DNA from: CALBPI01 sp038531945
GTDB taxonomy: Bacteria; Pseudomonadota; Gammaproteobacteria; Steroidobacterales; Woeseiaceae
Length of the DNA: 64,000 nucleotides
Reading direction: 5' to 3'
NCBI GenBank assembly: GCA_038531945.1
Contig: JBCBBH010000003.1
Coordinates: 496,001 to 560,000 of the forward strand
The position numbers were made by a program, and so were the translations under genes. Of this stretch, positions 32,479 through 41,428 are shown piece by piece. The stretch's first letter is position 1, and the number at the start of each line of letters is the position of its first letter. The notes under the pieces are model-generated. The model saw only the letters and a program-made list of their open reading frames with translations. It had not been told where the DNA came from and ran no database searches.

Positions 32479-33333
32479 ATGAGCGACAAACGATTCCAGG
32501 GCACCGATCAGTACATCGCGACTGAAGACTTGATGATGGCGGTTAACGCGGGCGTCACGCTGCAACGACCGATTTTGGTCAAGGGCGAGCCCGGCACCGG
32601 CAAAACCATGTTGGCTGAAGAAGTCGCGCGTTCACTTGGGATGCCCTTATTCGAATGGCATATCAAATCCACAACGAAGGCTCAGCAGGGGCTGTATGAG
32701 TATGATGCTGTTGCTCGACTTCGAGATTCGCAACTCGGCGACGACAAAGTTCACGACATTGGCAACTACATCCTGAAAGGAAGCCTGTGGAAGGCGTTTG
32801 AAGCCGAGCAGCAGCCCGTGTTGCTTATCGACGAAATCGACAAGGCTGACATCGAGTTTCCGAATGATCTTCTGCGCGAGCTGGATCGTATGGAATTCAC
32901 CGTCTACGAGACCGGCGAAACCGTTAAAGCACGACATCGGCCGGTGATCATCATCACCAGCAATAACGAAAAGGAATTGCCGGATGCGTTTCTGCGCCGC
33001 TGTTTCTTCCACTACATCAAGTTTCCGGACGAGGCCACCATGCAACGGATTGTTGATGTGCATTTTCCGGACTTGAAGAAGGATCTGTTGCGCGAAGCGT
33101 TAACGCGGTTTTTCGAGGTTCGCGAAACGCCAGGGCTCAAGAAAAAGCCGTCCACATCCGAACTCCTTGATTGGATCAAATTACTACTCGCGGAAGATTT
33201 GCCCGCCGACGCATTGAAGTCTCAAGACAGTCGCAAGGCTATCCCACCCTTATACGGCGCACTGTTGAAAAACGAGCAAGACGTACACCTCTTCGAACGG
33301 CTGGTGTTTCTTGACCGGAGCCAGCGCAACTAG
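32479..33333 (+). CDS. MoxR-type AAA+ ATPase
   Basis: A 284-residue AAA+ ATPase of the MoxR group. Walker A is GEPGTGKT (36–43), Walker B LLIDEID (about 115–121), sensor 1 IITSNNEKELPDAF, and the arginine finger region FLRRCFFHYI. MoxR ATPases act as chaperones in maturing enzyme complexes or inserting metals, usually with a VWA protein, and one is encoded 11 bases downstream. The client is unknown. It follows pyk by 19 bases but is probably functionally separate from glycolysis. Confidence 0.9.
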   Translation: MSDKRFQGTDQYIATEDLMMAVNAGVTLQRPILVKGEPGTGKTMLAEEVARSLGMPLFEWHIKSTTKAQQGLYEYDAVARLRDSQLGDDKVHDIGNYILKGSLWKAFEAEQQPVLLIDEIDKADIEFPNDLLRELDRMEFTVYETGETVKARHRPVIIITSNNEKELPDAFLRRCFFHYIKFPDEATMQRIVDVHFPDLKKDLLREALTRFFEVRETPGLKKKPSTSELLDWIKLLLAEDLPADALKSQDSRKAIPPLYGALLKNEQDVHLFERLVFLDRSQRN

Positions 33334-33344
33334 GGTTGTAGCCG

Positions 33345-34523
33345 ATGCTGATTCGGTTCTTTTACATGTTGCGCGAAGGGGGGCTGAAGACCACCCTGAC
33401 TGAGTTGCTGACGCTATTGTCGGCGATGAAGGCAGGCCTTGCCGAGGCCAGTGCGGAGCAGTTCTATTTTCTAGCGCGATCGTGTCTCGTCAAAGACGAG
33501 ACACAGTTCGATCGTTTTGATCAGATTTTCGGTGCGCACTTCAATGGTATCGACGAGGCTTTCTCAACGTTACTCGCAGAAATTCCGGCGGACTGGCTAG
33601 AGCAGCTTAATGAGCTTCAACTGACAGACGAAGAGCGCGCTCAGATCGAGGCGATGGGTGGACTCGATAAATTGATGGAAGCACTTGAGGAGCGCCTGAA
33701 AGAACAGGAAGAGCGCCACGAGGGTGGTAACAAGTGGATCGGTACCGGCGGCACGTCGCCGTTCGGGGTTGGCGGCTACAACCCTGAAGGTGTCAGGATC
33801 GGCGAGCAACGCGGCGGCGGTCAGCGGCGCGGCGTCAAGGTTTGGGAACGCCGTGAATACCGCAACCTCGATGATTCCGTGGAACTCGGAACACGAAACA
33901 TCAAGATCGCGTTGAGGAAACTCCGAAAGTTTGCGCGCGAAGGTGCGGCCGATCAGCTCGACCTGCCGGACACGATCACCAGCACCGCACGCAATGCTGG
34001 CTATCTGGATATCAAAATGGTGCCAGAGCGACACAACGCCGTGAAGGTTCTGCTTTGTCTCGATGTTGGCGGTTCGATGGACGACCACGTACGCGTGTGC
34101 GAAGAGTTGTTCTCTGCCGCCAGCAGTGAATTCAAGCACCTTGAATACTTCTACTTTCACAACTTTGTTTACGAGAGCTTGTGGAAAGACAATCGCCGGC
34201 GCCATAACGAACGGATTGGCGTGCAAGAAATCATCAACAAATACGGTCCTGACTATAAGTTGATCTTTGTTGGAGATGCGACGATGAGTCCCTACGAAAT
34301 CATGTATGCCGGCGGCAGTGTCGAGCATTGGAATGACGAACCTGGATCCGTTTGGATCAATCGCCTGTTGCAGGTCTACCCCAAGTCGATCTGGTTGAAC
34401 CCAGAACCAGAGCAGCGCTGGCCATACACGCCTTCCGTGAAGCTCACGCGAGAACTCATGTCGGAGCGTATGTTCCCACTGACCGTCAGCGGACTGGATC
34501 AGGCGATCAAGCGACTACAGTAA
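33345..34523 (+). CDS. VWA-domain protein (CoxE-like), MoxR partner
   Basis: A 392-residue cytoplasmic protein with no signal peptide. The N-terminal half is helical, with a charged stretch (about 105–130) and a glycine-rich linker (about 130–165). The C-terminal von Willebrand A domain has a MIDAS of form DVGGS beginning at Asp240, so the first serine of the classical DxSxS is glycine; this variant recurs in the family that pairs with MoxR ATPases. The 11-base gap to the ATPase and 12-base gap to the patatin gene indicate one operon. Confidence 0.87.
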   Translation: MLIRFFYMLREGGLKTTLTELLTLLSAMKAGLAEASAEQFYFLARSCLVKDETQFDRFDQIFGAHFNGIDEAFSTLLAEIPADWLEQLNELQLTDEERAQIEAMGGLDKLMEALEERLKEQEERHEGGNKWIGTGGTSPFGVGGYNPEGVRIGEQRGGGQRRGVKVWERREYRNLDDSVELGTRNIKIALRKLRKFAREGAADQLDLPDTITSTARNAGYLDIKMVPERHNAVKVLLCLDVGGSMDDHVRVCEELFSAASSEFKHLEYFYFHNFVYESLWKDNRRRHNERIGVQEIINKYGPDYKLIFVGDATMSPYEIMYAGGSVEHWNDEPGSVWINRLLQVYPKSIWLNPEPEQRWPYTPSVKLTRELMSERMFPLTVSGLDQAIKRLQ

Positions 34524-34535
34524 GGGAGCCTTGCG

Positions 34536-35768
34536 TTGAGTTCTCGAGAGCAGCAACCGACGAACAGCTCGAATTTGAGAACTGGCCTCGTACTTCCGGG
34601 CGGCGGTGCGCGCGGCGCGTTTCAGGTCGGTGTCCTTAAAGCGATAGCCGAAATTCTTCCCGCCCGGGCAAGAAATCCGTTTCCCATTGTCAGTGGCACA
34701 TCGGCCGGTGCGATCAATTCCGTCGTGCTCGCCAGTCGCGCGCAACGGTTTCGTTTTGCGGTCGCTGAGATGGAGAGAGTGTGGGCGAATTTCGAGACGC
34801 GGATGGTGTTTCGGAGCGATGCGCTGACCATGCTCAAGACGAGCGCCCACTGGTTGGCAGCGATCGTGTTCGGTGGGCTTGGTGTTGCAAATCCCAAGTC
34901 GCTGCTCGACAACGAGCCATTACGAGCATTGCTGTCGCGGAACGTTCGTTTTCCGATGGTGCAACGTAACCTCGAACGCGGATTTATCGATGCGGTTGCC
35001 GTGACTGCTGCTGGCTACAGTACCTCACGGTCGGTCACGTTCTTTCAGGCCCGGAGTTCGTATCGTGGCTGGCAGAGGACGCGCCGGGTGGGGCGCCGGG
35101 AACGCATTAATCTCGACCATTTGATGGCGAGCATCGCGGTGCCGATGATCTTTCCACCGGTCGAAATCGGCGCGGAGTATTTCGGCGATGGCGCAATGCG
35201 CCAGGCGACACCGTTATCGCCAGCCGTACACTTAGGCGCGGACCGTATTCTAGTGATCGGGGTGCGCGACGAGAAGTCGGATCAACACACGACGATGGTC
35301 AAGGCGGCTTACCCGGGGTTCGGCCATATTGCCGGGTACGTCCTGGATACCCTGTTTCTCGATGGTCTGTACTCTGATCTCGAGCGCCTGGCACGCATCA
35401 ACCGCCTGGTCGAGTCCGTCGCGCCGGAACACCGGCAAGGTTTCTCGGCGCAAATGCGTGTGATCGACACGATGGTTGTGTTGCCGAGTGTGGACCTCAG
35501 ACGCCTGGCGCTGAAATATATTGCTGAACTGCCACGCCCGGTGCGGCTACTGCTCCGCGGGATAGGGGGCAATGAGGGTCGACTACTCAGTTTTCTATTA
35601 TTTGAATCGGGCTTCACACAAGCGCTTATCCGTCAGGGCTACGAAGACGCAATGCGGGTCAAGGATCAGCTGCTCGCGTTCGTCACCGGCGAGCCGGTCC
35701 CCGCATTGTCCGCACCTGCCGATGTTGCTGAGGATCTTACCGGTACGTTCAGGATCGAGAGTGCCTAG
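34536..35768 (+). CDS. Patatin-like phospholipase
   Basis: A 410-residue patatin-family lipid hydrolase. The oxyanion hole GGGARG is at 22–27, the nucleophile Ser56 is in GTSAG, and the catalytic Asp218 is in GDGA, so the Ser–Asp dyad is complete. No signal peptide is seen, suggesting action on the inner face of the membrane. It starts with TTG 12 bases after the VWA gene. The C-terminal third (from about 290) is not recognised. Its stop codon overlaps that of convergent mgtE by four bases (shared CTAG). Confidence 0.88.
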   Translation: MSSREQQPTNSSNLRTGLVLPGGGARGAFQVGVLKAIAEILPARARNPFPIVSGTSAGAINSVVLASRAQRFRFAVAEMERVWANFETRMVFRSDALTMLKTSAHWLAAIVFGGLGVANPKSLLDNEPLRALLSRNVRFPMVQRNLERGFIDAVAVTAAGYSTSRSVTFFQARSSYRGWQRTRRVGRRERINLDHLMASIAVPMIFPPVEIGAEYFGDGAMRQATPLSPAVHLGADRILVIGVRDEKSDQHTTMVKAAYPGFGHIAGYVLDTLFLDGLYSDLERLARINRLVESVAPEHRQGFSAQMRVIDTMVVLPSVDLRRLALKYIAELPRPVRLLLRGIGGNEGRLLSFLLFESGFTQALIRQGYEDAMRVKDQLLAFVTGEPVPALSAPADVAEDLTGTFRIESA

Positions 35769-37114
35769 AGCAGGAACCAGGCTCCGAGACCCAGGAACAA
35801 GCCATAGCCGATGACATCCGTGATGGTCGTCAGGATGACACCGCCGGCAAGTGCTGGATCGATGTTCAGTCGCTTAAGAAGCATGGGGATGGTGAATCCA
35901 CAAAGTGCTGCGATGAAAAGGTTAAACGCGAGTGAGATGGCGACGAGCAAGCCAATAATCCATGTGTTGAACCAGATCGCCGTAACAACCGCGACAAGAA
36001 AGGCCCAGAACACACCGTTGATCAGGCCAACGCTCAGTTCACGGCGGAGCGCGGCCAGTGCGTTCGATCGCTCTATTTGGCCGAGCGCGAGCGCGCGCGT
36101 GATGATGGTGAGTGACTGCGTGCCCGCGACACCACCCATGCTCGGAACTACGGGCATCAACACTGCCAACAATACGAACTGGTCGATCGTTGCCTGAAAC
36201 ATGTCGACGACGCTTGCTGCGAGGAAGGCGGTCAGCAAGTTGATGCCAAGCCAAAAAGCGCGTCGCCGCGCGCTTTGAACGACTGGTGCGAACAGATCGT
36301 GGTCTTCATCCAGACCGGCCGCCCCCATGATCGAGTGCTCAGCCTCTTCGCGCACAACATCCATCACATCGTCGACGGTGATGCGTCCGAGGAGGTGATC
36401 GTGCTCATCGACGACTGCGATCGACAAGAGGTCACGGTCTTCAAAAAGGCGAACGATCTCGCCCGCGTCAGTCATGACGTTGACCGACATGTCTTGCCGG
36501 TCGATGTAGTCATCCACCAGGCTCGTGGGATCGGCGACGAGCAGCCGAGTGATTGGTAACGCACCCAAAAAGTGATCGTCGCGGTCGACCACAAATAGAA
36601 GGTCCGTGCGATCCGGGAGGCTTGCATGCGCTCTGAGGTAACGCAGTACGACTTCGATCGTGACGTCCCCACGAATCGATATGGTATCGGTGTCCATAAG
36701 GCCGCCGGCGCTATCCTCAGGATAGGCAAGCACCTCGCGCAGACGTTCTCGCTCCTGACTATCGAGAGATCTCAGTACCTCGCGGGTGATCGCCTCCGGC
36801 AAGTCAGCCATCAGGTCGGCCAAATCGTCGACAGCCATTCCTTCGGTTGCGGCGACGAGTTGATCCGTGTCCATGACCTCGATCAGGCCGTCGCGTACGT
36901 CGTCGGCGAGCTCGACCAGGACTTCACCCTCGATATCGCGGTCGACCAGTTCCCACACCAGTCGACGTTCCGTAACAGGGAGTGACTCAAGTAATCGGGC
37001 GACTTCTCCGGGACGCAGTCCGGAGATCATTCGACGGGCCGAACGCAGCGTACCGCTCTCCAGCGCATCGCGCAGAGAACTTAACGTGCTCTTTTCGATA
37101 ACTGTCGATTCCAT
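35765..37114 (-). CDS. mgtE: Magnesium transporter MgtE
   Basis: A 449-residue Mg2+ channel. The N-terminal superhelical domain (about 1–130) and two CBS domains (about 130–255) form the cytoplasmic Mg sensor, followed by a connecting helix and five membrane helices (about 285–448), with PMLLKRLNIDPALAGGVILTTITDVIGY carrying the conserved pore aspartate. In other species Mg binding in the sensor closes the pore. It follows rapZ after 56 bases on the same strand, in the position where ptsO (NPr) is found in many relatives. Confidence 0.94.
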   Translation of the reverse strand: MESTVIEKSTLSSLRDALESGTLRSARRMISGLRPGEVARLLESLPVTERRLVWELVDRDIEGEVLVELADDVRDGLIEVMDTDQLVAATEGMAVDDLADLMADLPEAITREVLRSLDSQERERLREVLAYPEDSAGGLMDTDTISIRGDVTIEVVLRYLRAHASLPDRTDLLFVVDRDDHFLGALPITRLLVADPTSLVDDYIDRQDMSVNVMTDAGEIVRLFEDRDLLSIAVVDEHDHLLGRITVDDVMDVVREEAEHSIMGAAGLDEDHDLFAPVVQSARRRAFWLGINLLTAFLAASVVDMFQATIDQFVLLAVLMPVVPSMGGVAGTQSLTIITRALALGQIERSNALAALRRELSVGLINGVFWAFLVAVVTAIWFNTWIIGLLVAISLAFNLFIAALCGFTIPMLLKRLNIDPALAGGVILTTITDVIGYGLFLGLGAWFLL

Positions 37115-37170
37115 ACGCCGCTCGTCCGAGGTCGGTCAGCGACGGAGTGTAGCGCGCAAGGCGTTGAACT

Positions 37171-38055
37171 TCAGGACGAATTGCGCTGAGCGGTCAGTAG
37201 CTCGTTGTGTCGGATCGTAACGTTGAGACTCTCACTGCTCAGCGCCCTGGCGATACGTTCGGCCATGTATACCGAGCGATGCTGGCCACCGGTACAACCG
37301 AGTGCGATGGTCAGGTAGCTGCGTGAAAAGTTTTGAAACTGGGGTAGCCAGGTTTTGCAGAACCCAAGAATGCTGTCGCGCATTTCCGCGACAATAGGTT
37401 GGCTGTCCAGGTAGTCGATAACTGCATGATCGAGACCGGTTTGTCGCCTGAGGTGCGGTTCCCAGTATGGGTTGGGCAAGCATCGCAAATCGAACACGTA
37501 GTCCGCGTCCGGGGGTAAGCCGTGCTTGAAACCGAACGATTCGATCAAAAGCGACAGCCGATGCGACTCGCGCGGCGCTACCCGTTCGCGCACCAGATCT
37601 CGCAACTCATAGACGCTCGTGCGCGTGGTGTCGATGATGAGGTCAGCGAGGTTGAGTACTTCCGATAGGCGGCTGCGTTCCAGCTCAATCGCCTCGCGCA
37701 AGCTCAGCTCGTCGGTGGCTAGCGGATGTCTGCGCCGGGTTTCACTGAAACGCTTCAGCAGCACCTCATCGGTGGTTTGCAGGAACAGTACCTCGACGGC
37801 GATCCGCTGTGCTTTCAGTCGTGAGACTTGCTCGCTAAGACGACCGAGATCGGCGGCTTTCGTTCGCGCGTCGATGCCGATAGCAATTTTATCGGCGCTC
37901 GGCTGATCACCGACCATGAAGTCTTCGGTCAGCTTATCGAGTAATGAAATCGGCAGATTGTCGATCGCGAAATAGCCGAGATCTTCAAGAACATTGAGTG
38001 CTACGGATTTTCCGGACCCGGAAAGACCACTAACAATGATCAATCGTTGCACCAT
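37171..38055 (-). CDS. rapZ: RNase adapter protein RapZ
   Basis: A 294-residue RapZ. The N-terminal P-loop domain has GLSGSGKS at 10–17 and a Walker B-like region with DARTKAADL. The C-terminal domain includes FGFKHGLPPDADYVFDLRCLPNPYW and ALGCTGGQHRSVYMAERIA, which in E. coli binds sRNA and amino-sugar signals. In enterobacteria it delivers GlmZ RNA to RNase E, adjusting glucosamine-6-phosphate synthesis. Whether that circuit exists here is not shown. It follows ptsN by seven bases. Confidence 0.95.
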   Translation of the reverse strand: MVQRLIIVSGLSGSGKSVALNVLEDLGYFAIDNLPISLLDKLTEDFMVGDQPSADKIAIGIDARTKAADLGRLSEQVSRLKAQRIAVEVLFLQTTDEVLLKRFSETRRRHPLATDELSLREAIELERSRLSEVLNLADLIIDTTRTSVYELRDLVRERVAPRESHRLSLLIESFGFKHGLPPDADYVFDLRCLPNPYWEPHLRRQTGLDHAVIDYLDSQPIVAEMRDSILGFCKTWLPQFQNFSRSYLTIALGCTGGQHRSVYMAERIARALSSESLNVTIRHNELLTAQRNSS

Positions 38056-38062
38056 TGAGCTG

Positions 38063-38569
38063 TCAGGTGCCTCGCAGTGCGAGATCGTGCGCGCTCTGCC
38101 GGGCCGCGCGATTGTCGTCCGCTTTCAACGCGTCAAAAAGCGCAGCCCTGTCATCGCCCCGCCGCAAAGCTTCAATCAGCGTTGGGTTCAGCATTCGCTG
38201 CGTCAGCACGCGCAACGCCTCGGTGTCTGCGTCGTTTGTCGAGTCCGGCACAATGAAGGCGAACAACAGATCCACTTTCTCATCCTGCGGGCTATCGAAG
38301 TCGATGGGTTCCTGAAGACGAAGAAGCACCGCCGTCGCACGCTCGACCGTTTCGAGCCGCGCGTGCGGAACTGCAACGCCGCCTTCGGTCGCGGTGCAGC
38401 CCCAACGTTCGCGTTCGATCAAGGCATCGAACACATCGTCGGCAGGGACCTCAGGTGCCGACTCGGCCAACCGCTGGCTGAGGAGTTGAAGGGCGTGCTT
38501 TTTGCTGCCTGCTTCGACGTCGATGTCGACGTCATCGCGATTCAGCAGGCTCTCGAATGTGAGTGACAT
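38063..38569 (-). CDS. ptsN: Nitrogen-PTS EIIA component
   Basis: A 168-residue EIIA-Ntr. The phosphorylated histidine is His69 in GGVAVPHARL, and DLLFAFIVP is typical of the fold. It relays phosphate from EI-Ntr through NPr and modulates potassium and nitrogen-related regulators. rapZ is directly downstream, but no NPr gene (ptsO) follows, so its donor must be encoded elsewhere. It is separated from hpf by a strong terminator and must have its own promoter, which I cannot place with confidence. Confidence 0.94.
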   Translation of the reverse strand: MSLTFESLLNRDDVDIDVEAGSKKHALQLLSQRLAESAPEVPADDVFDALIERERWGCTATEGGVAVPHARLETVERATAVLLRLQEPIDFDSPQDEKVDLLFAFIVPDSTNDADTEALRVLTQRMLNPTLIEALRRGDDRAALFDALKADDNRAARQSAHDLALRGT

Positions 38570-38600
38570 GGCGGTGTTGTTGGATTTCTCTTGCCTGACT

Positions 38601-38632
38601 CAAAAAAAGCCGATGGCGGCTGCCATCGGCTT
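38601..38632 (-). terminator. Intrinsic terminator after hpf
   Basis: An 11-bp perfect stem, AAGCCGATGGC (38607–38617) with GCCATCGGCTT (38622–38632), has a GGCT loop. On the minus strand it continues into seven T (38602–38608). It ends the rpoN–hpf transcript and splits it from ptsN. Confidence 0.9.
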
Positions 38633-38667
38633 GTTGCGATTATGCCATGCACCCGAGCCGAGGCAAG

Positions 38668-39000
38668 TCAGATCGTCGAGTCCGTGCTGGCTGGCTTCTG
38701 GTGCCCGCGCGGATGGTGATTTTGGCGTTTTTCCTTGTGTTTCAGGATCCTTCTGTCCAACTTGTCAGCCAATCGATCAATGGCAGCATACATGTCCGGT
38801 TCGACCGACTCCGCATAGACTTGAGCGCCACGAAGGTTCGCGGTGGCCTCGGCCTTGTGTCCCTGCTTCTCTACCGTGAGGATGCAATGGACCTGACTCA
38901 CATGGTCGAAATGCTTCTCGATTCGATGCATTTTGGAACCCACGTATTCCCTGAGTGCTGCGGAAACATCGACATGATGTCCGGTGACGTTTAGCTGCAT
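38668..39000 (-). CDS. hpf: Short ribosome hibernation promoting factor
   Basis: A 110-residue short HPF/YfiA-type protein that binds the small ribosomal subunit in stationary phase and promotes inactive ribosomes. MQLNVTGHHVDVSAALREYV at the start, HVSQVHCILTVEKQGHKAEA and DMYAAIDRLADKLDRRILKHKEK are the family core. The C-terminal tail is charged and histidine-containing. AGGAG sits seven bases before the ATG. It lies 228 bases after rpoN; that gap holds no gene I recognise. Confidence 0.95.
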   Translation of the reverse strand: MQLNVTGHHVDVSAALREYVGSKMHRIEKHFDHVSQVHCILTVEKQGHKAEATANLRGAQVYAESVEPDMYAAIDRLADKLDRRILKHKEKRQNHHPRGHQKPASTDSTI

Positions 39001-39228
39001 GGTTGACTCCTGTTAGCTGTAGTTGGATGTGTTGGCTTGCTGAAACCTCCTTACTGAAGCCAATAAGATCAATGACTTAGACGTGAATTCGTCAGTCTTG
39101 GCGCGAACGTTATCAAAAACGCTCACCCCGATAATGCGCCTCTGGCGAGGCGGCTGCAAGAACCATTTGAGCGTGGTGTCCGGAACTCGCGGAAATGCGC
39201 GTGCGAGCGGGGACTTGCGGCAGCGCTG

Positions 39229-40617
39229 CTAGCGCGCGGGTCGCTGGCGGCGCTCGCTGGAGGAGGGGATTTGCATCGCTTCGCGATACTTGGCCACCGT
39301 TCGGCGTGCGACCTGAACGCCATCCTCTTTGAGGAGCGCGGTGATCTTGCTATCGCTCAGAGGTTTTTTCGGGTCTTCTGCGCTGATCAATTTGCGGATC
39401 TTTGCCCGCACGGCAATCGAGGATTGGTCGTCGCCCTCCGTCGAGGACACGTGCGACGAAAAGAAGTACTTGAACTCAAGGACGCCGCGGGGTGTGTGCA
39501 TGTACTTGTTATTGGTGACCCTGGAGACGGTCGATTCATGCATTTCAATGGCGTCCGCAATGTCCCGAAGAATCATCGGTTTCATCGCTTCCTCGCCATG
39601 CTCGAAGAAGTCGATCTGACGCTCGACTATGGTGCTCGCGACCTTGTAGACGGTGTCGTTGCGTATTTCCAGACTGCGCACCAGCCATCGGGCTTCCTGC
39701 AGTTGCGCTCTCAGGACTGCGTGATCACCCTTGCCGCGGATCAGAGCTGCGTACTCTTGATTGACCTTCACGCGTGGCACACCTGAAGGACTGATCTCGA
39801 CGGTCCAATGACCATCGATCTTGCGGACAAAAACGTCAGGAATCACATATTCGGTGCGCGCGCCGCTGACCGCCTGTCCCGGTTTGGGATGGCATGCGCG
39901 GATTAGTGCCAGAGCCTCGTCCAGTTCCTCATCCTCGATGGCCATCCGGCGGCGCAGCTGCGTGTAATTGCGCTCGGCGACCAGGTTGAGGTATTCATCG
40001 GCAATGCGCCTTGCCGCCTGCAACCCGGGCGTTGAGGGCGGGTAAGGTGCCAGCTGAAGCTCGATGCACTCGGTTAGCGAGCGAGCCCCAACCCCCAGCG
40101 GGTCGAACCGCTGTATACGCACCAGAATTCGCTCCAGCGCTGTTGCTGTTGGCGCGTCGTCGCCCAGTGTTTCGTGAATCTGTTCCAGAGTTTCGAACAG
40201 GTAGCCGTCTTCATTGATCGCATCGATTATCGCTTCGCCCACGATGCGCTCGGCATCGGTGAATTTTTCGGTTTCCAGTTGGTCCAGCAAGTGCTCTCGA
40301 AGTGACAGTTCGCGGTCATCCGCGAAGTCGGCCATCGACCGGCCCTCGTTGCCCGAAAAACTCGAGTCCTGCCCGCGCCCCACGTCTCGCCATGAATCCT
40401 CGACTTCGAGTACGCGCACCTCAGCGGTCGAAGCAGCGTCCATTTTCGGTGCGTCGGGCAACTCCTCCATGTCGAGCATGACGTTGCTCTCAAGTGCCTC
40501 ACTGATCTGTTGATTCAAGTCCATTACCGGCAACTGCAGCAGTTTTATCGCCTGCTGCAACTGCGGCGTCATGGTCAGTGATTGACCCAATTTGAGTGTG
40601 AGAGATGGTTTTAGCAA
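39229..40617 (-). CDS. rpoN: RNA polymerase sigma-54 factor
   Basis: A 462-residue σ54. The glutamine- and leucine-rich activator region is at the start (LKLGQSLTMTPQLQQAIKLL), the core-binding region is in the middle, the helix-turn-helix follows (HESTVSRVTNNKYMHTPRGV), and the RpoN box ARRTVAKYRE is near the end. The start is a TTG at 40617: AGGGA lies eight bases upstream, and the protein then begins MLKPSLTLKLG like its relatives. It follows lptB by 85 bases. Enhancer-binding partners are not in the window. Confidence 0.95.
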   Translation of the reverse strand: MLKPSLTLKLGQSLTMTPQLQQAIKLLQLPVMDLNQQISEALESNVMLDMEELPDAPKMDAASTAEVRVLEVEDSWRDVGRGQDSSFSGNEGRSMADFADDRELSLREHLLDQLETEKFTDAERIVGEAIIDAINEDGYLFETLEQIHETLGDDAPTATALERILVRIQRFDPLGVGARSLTECIELQLAPYPPSTPGLQAARRIADEYLNLVAERNYTQLRRRMAIEDEELDEALALIRACHPKPGQAVSGARTEYVIPDVFVRKIDGHWTVEISPSGVPRVKVNQEYAALIRGKGDHAVLRAQLQEARWLVRSLEIRNDTVYKVASTIVERQIDFFEHGEEAMKPMILRDIADAIEMHESTVSRVTNNKYMHTPRGVLEFKYFFSSHVSSTEGDDQSSIAVRAKIRKLISAEDPKKPLSDSKITALLKEDGVQVARRTVAKYREAMQIPSSSERRQRPAR

Positions 40618-40702
40618 GAGTGCGGTCCCTGTCGCATGCAGTAACCATACCAGAGCTGGAGGCATGCGCTGTGATGATCTTCACAGCCGCCCGGATTGCG
40701 AC

Positions 40703-41428
40703 CTAGAGTCGGAAATCCTCTCCGAGATAGACCTCGCGGACGTGCTGATTTTCGAGAATTTCAGTGGGCGTGCCCGAAGCGATCAGCACACCGTCCGACA
40801 GTATGTACGCATGCCCGCAAATCCCTAAGGTTTCTCGTACGTTGTGGTCGGTAATCAGAACGCCGATACCGCGATCGGTTAGCTCTCGTATGGTCCGCTG
40901 AATGTCGATTACCGAGATCGGATCCACGCCCGCGAAGGGCTCATCCAACAAGATAAATTGCGGCTCTGCGGCCAAAGCCCGGGCGATTTCCACACGCCGT
41001 CGCTCACCCCCCGAAAGACTGATGCCGAGGTTGCCTCTGACATGCGTGATGTGCAGCTCCTCCAGAAGCTGCTCAAGTCGCTCCTCGCGCTCTGAGCGAC
41101 GTAGCTCCCGGCGTGCCTCGAGAATCGCCATGATGTTCTGATCGACGGACAATTTGCGGAACACCGAAGCTTCCTGCGGCAGGTAGCCAAGGCCCAGTCG
41201 TGCGCGGACATGCATCGGCTCGTGCGTCAGATCCTGGCCATCGAGCAAAATACGCCCTCGATCGGCATTGATCAGCCCAACAATCATGTAAAAAGCAGTG
41301 GTCTTGCCAGCTCCGTTCGGCCCCAGCAAACCGACAACTTCGCCACCTTTGATCTCCAGAGAGATATCTTTGACGACCTCGCGAAAGCGGTACTTCTTGG
41401 CGAGGTTTTCCACCGAGAGGATGCTCAA
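40703..41428 (-). CDS. lptB: LPS export ABC transporter ATPase
   Basis: A 241-residue ATPase that powers LptB2FG extraction of LPS from the inner membrane. Walker A GPNGAGKTT, signature LSGGERRRVEIARAL, Walker B FILLDEPFAGVDPISV and the H-loop ITDHNVRETL are present. It starts with TTG inside the lptA stop (TTGA overlap of four bases). lptF and lptG are not in the window, as is common. Confidence 0.97.
   Translation of the reverse strand: MSILSVENLAKKYRFREVVKDISLEIKGGEVVGLLGPNGAGKTTAFYMIVGLINADRGRILLDGQDLTHEPMHVRARLGLGYLPQEASVFRKLSVDQNIMAILEARRELRRSEREERLEQLLEELHITHVRGNLGISLSGGERRRVEIARALAAEPQFILLDEPFAGVDPISVIDIQRTIRELTDRGIGVLITDHNVRETLGICGHAYILSDGVLIASGTPTEILENQHVREVYLGEDFRL

Noticed and set aside
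33597..34328. 243-codon minus-strand frame over the VWA gene
   Set aside because: Antisense shadow of a coherent VWA protein.
39045..39052. Perfect Shine–Dalgarno AAGGAGGT on the minus strand before hpf
   Set aside because: No ATG, GTG or TTG follows within usable distance, and hpf has its own AGGAG closer to its start.
39140..39175. σ54-like box (TGG…TTGCA) before hpf
   Set aside because: Spacing between the GG and GC elements is too short for a −24/−12 promoter.
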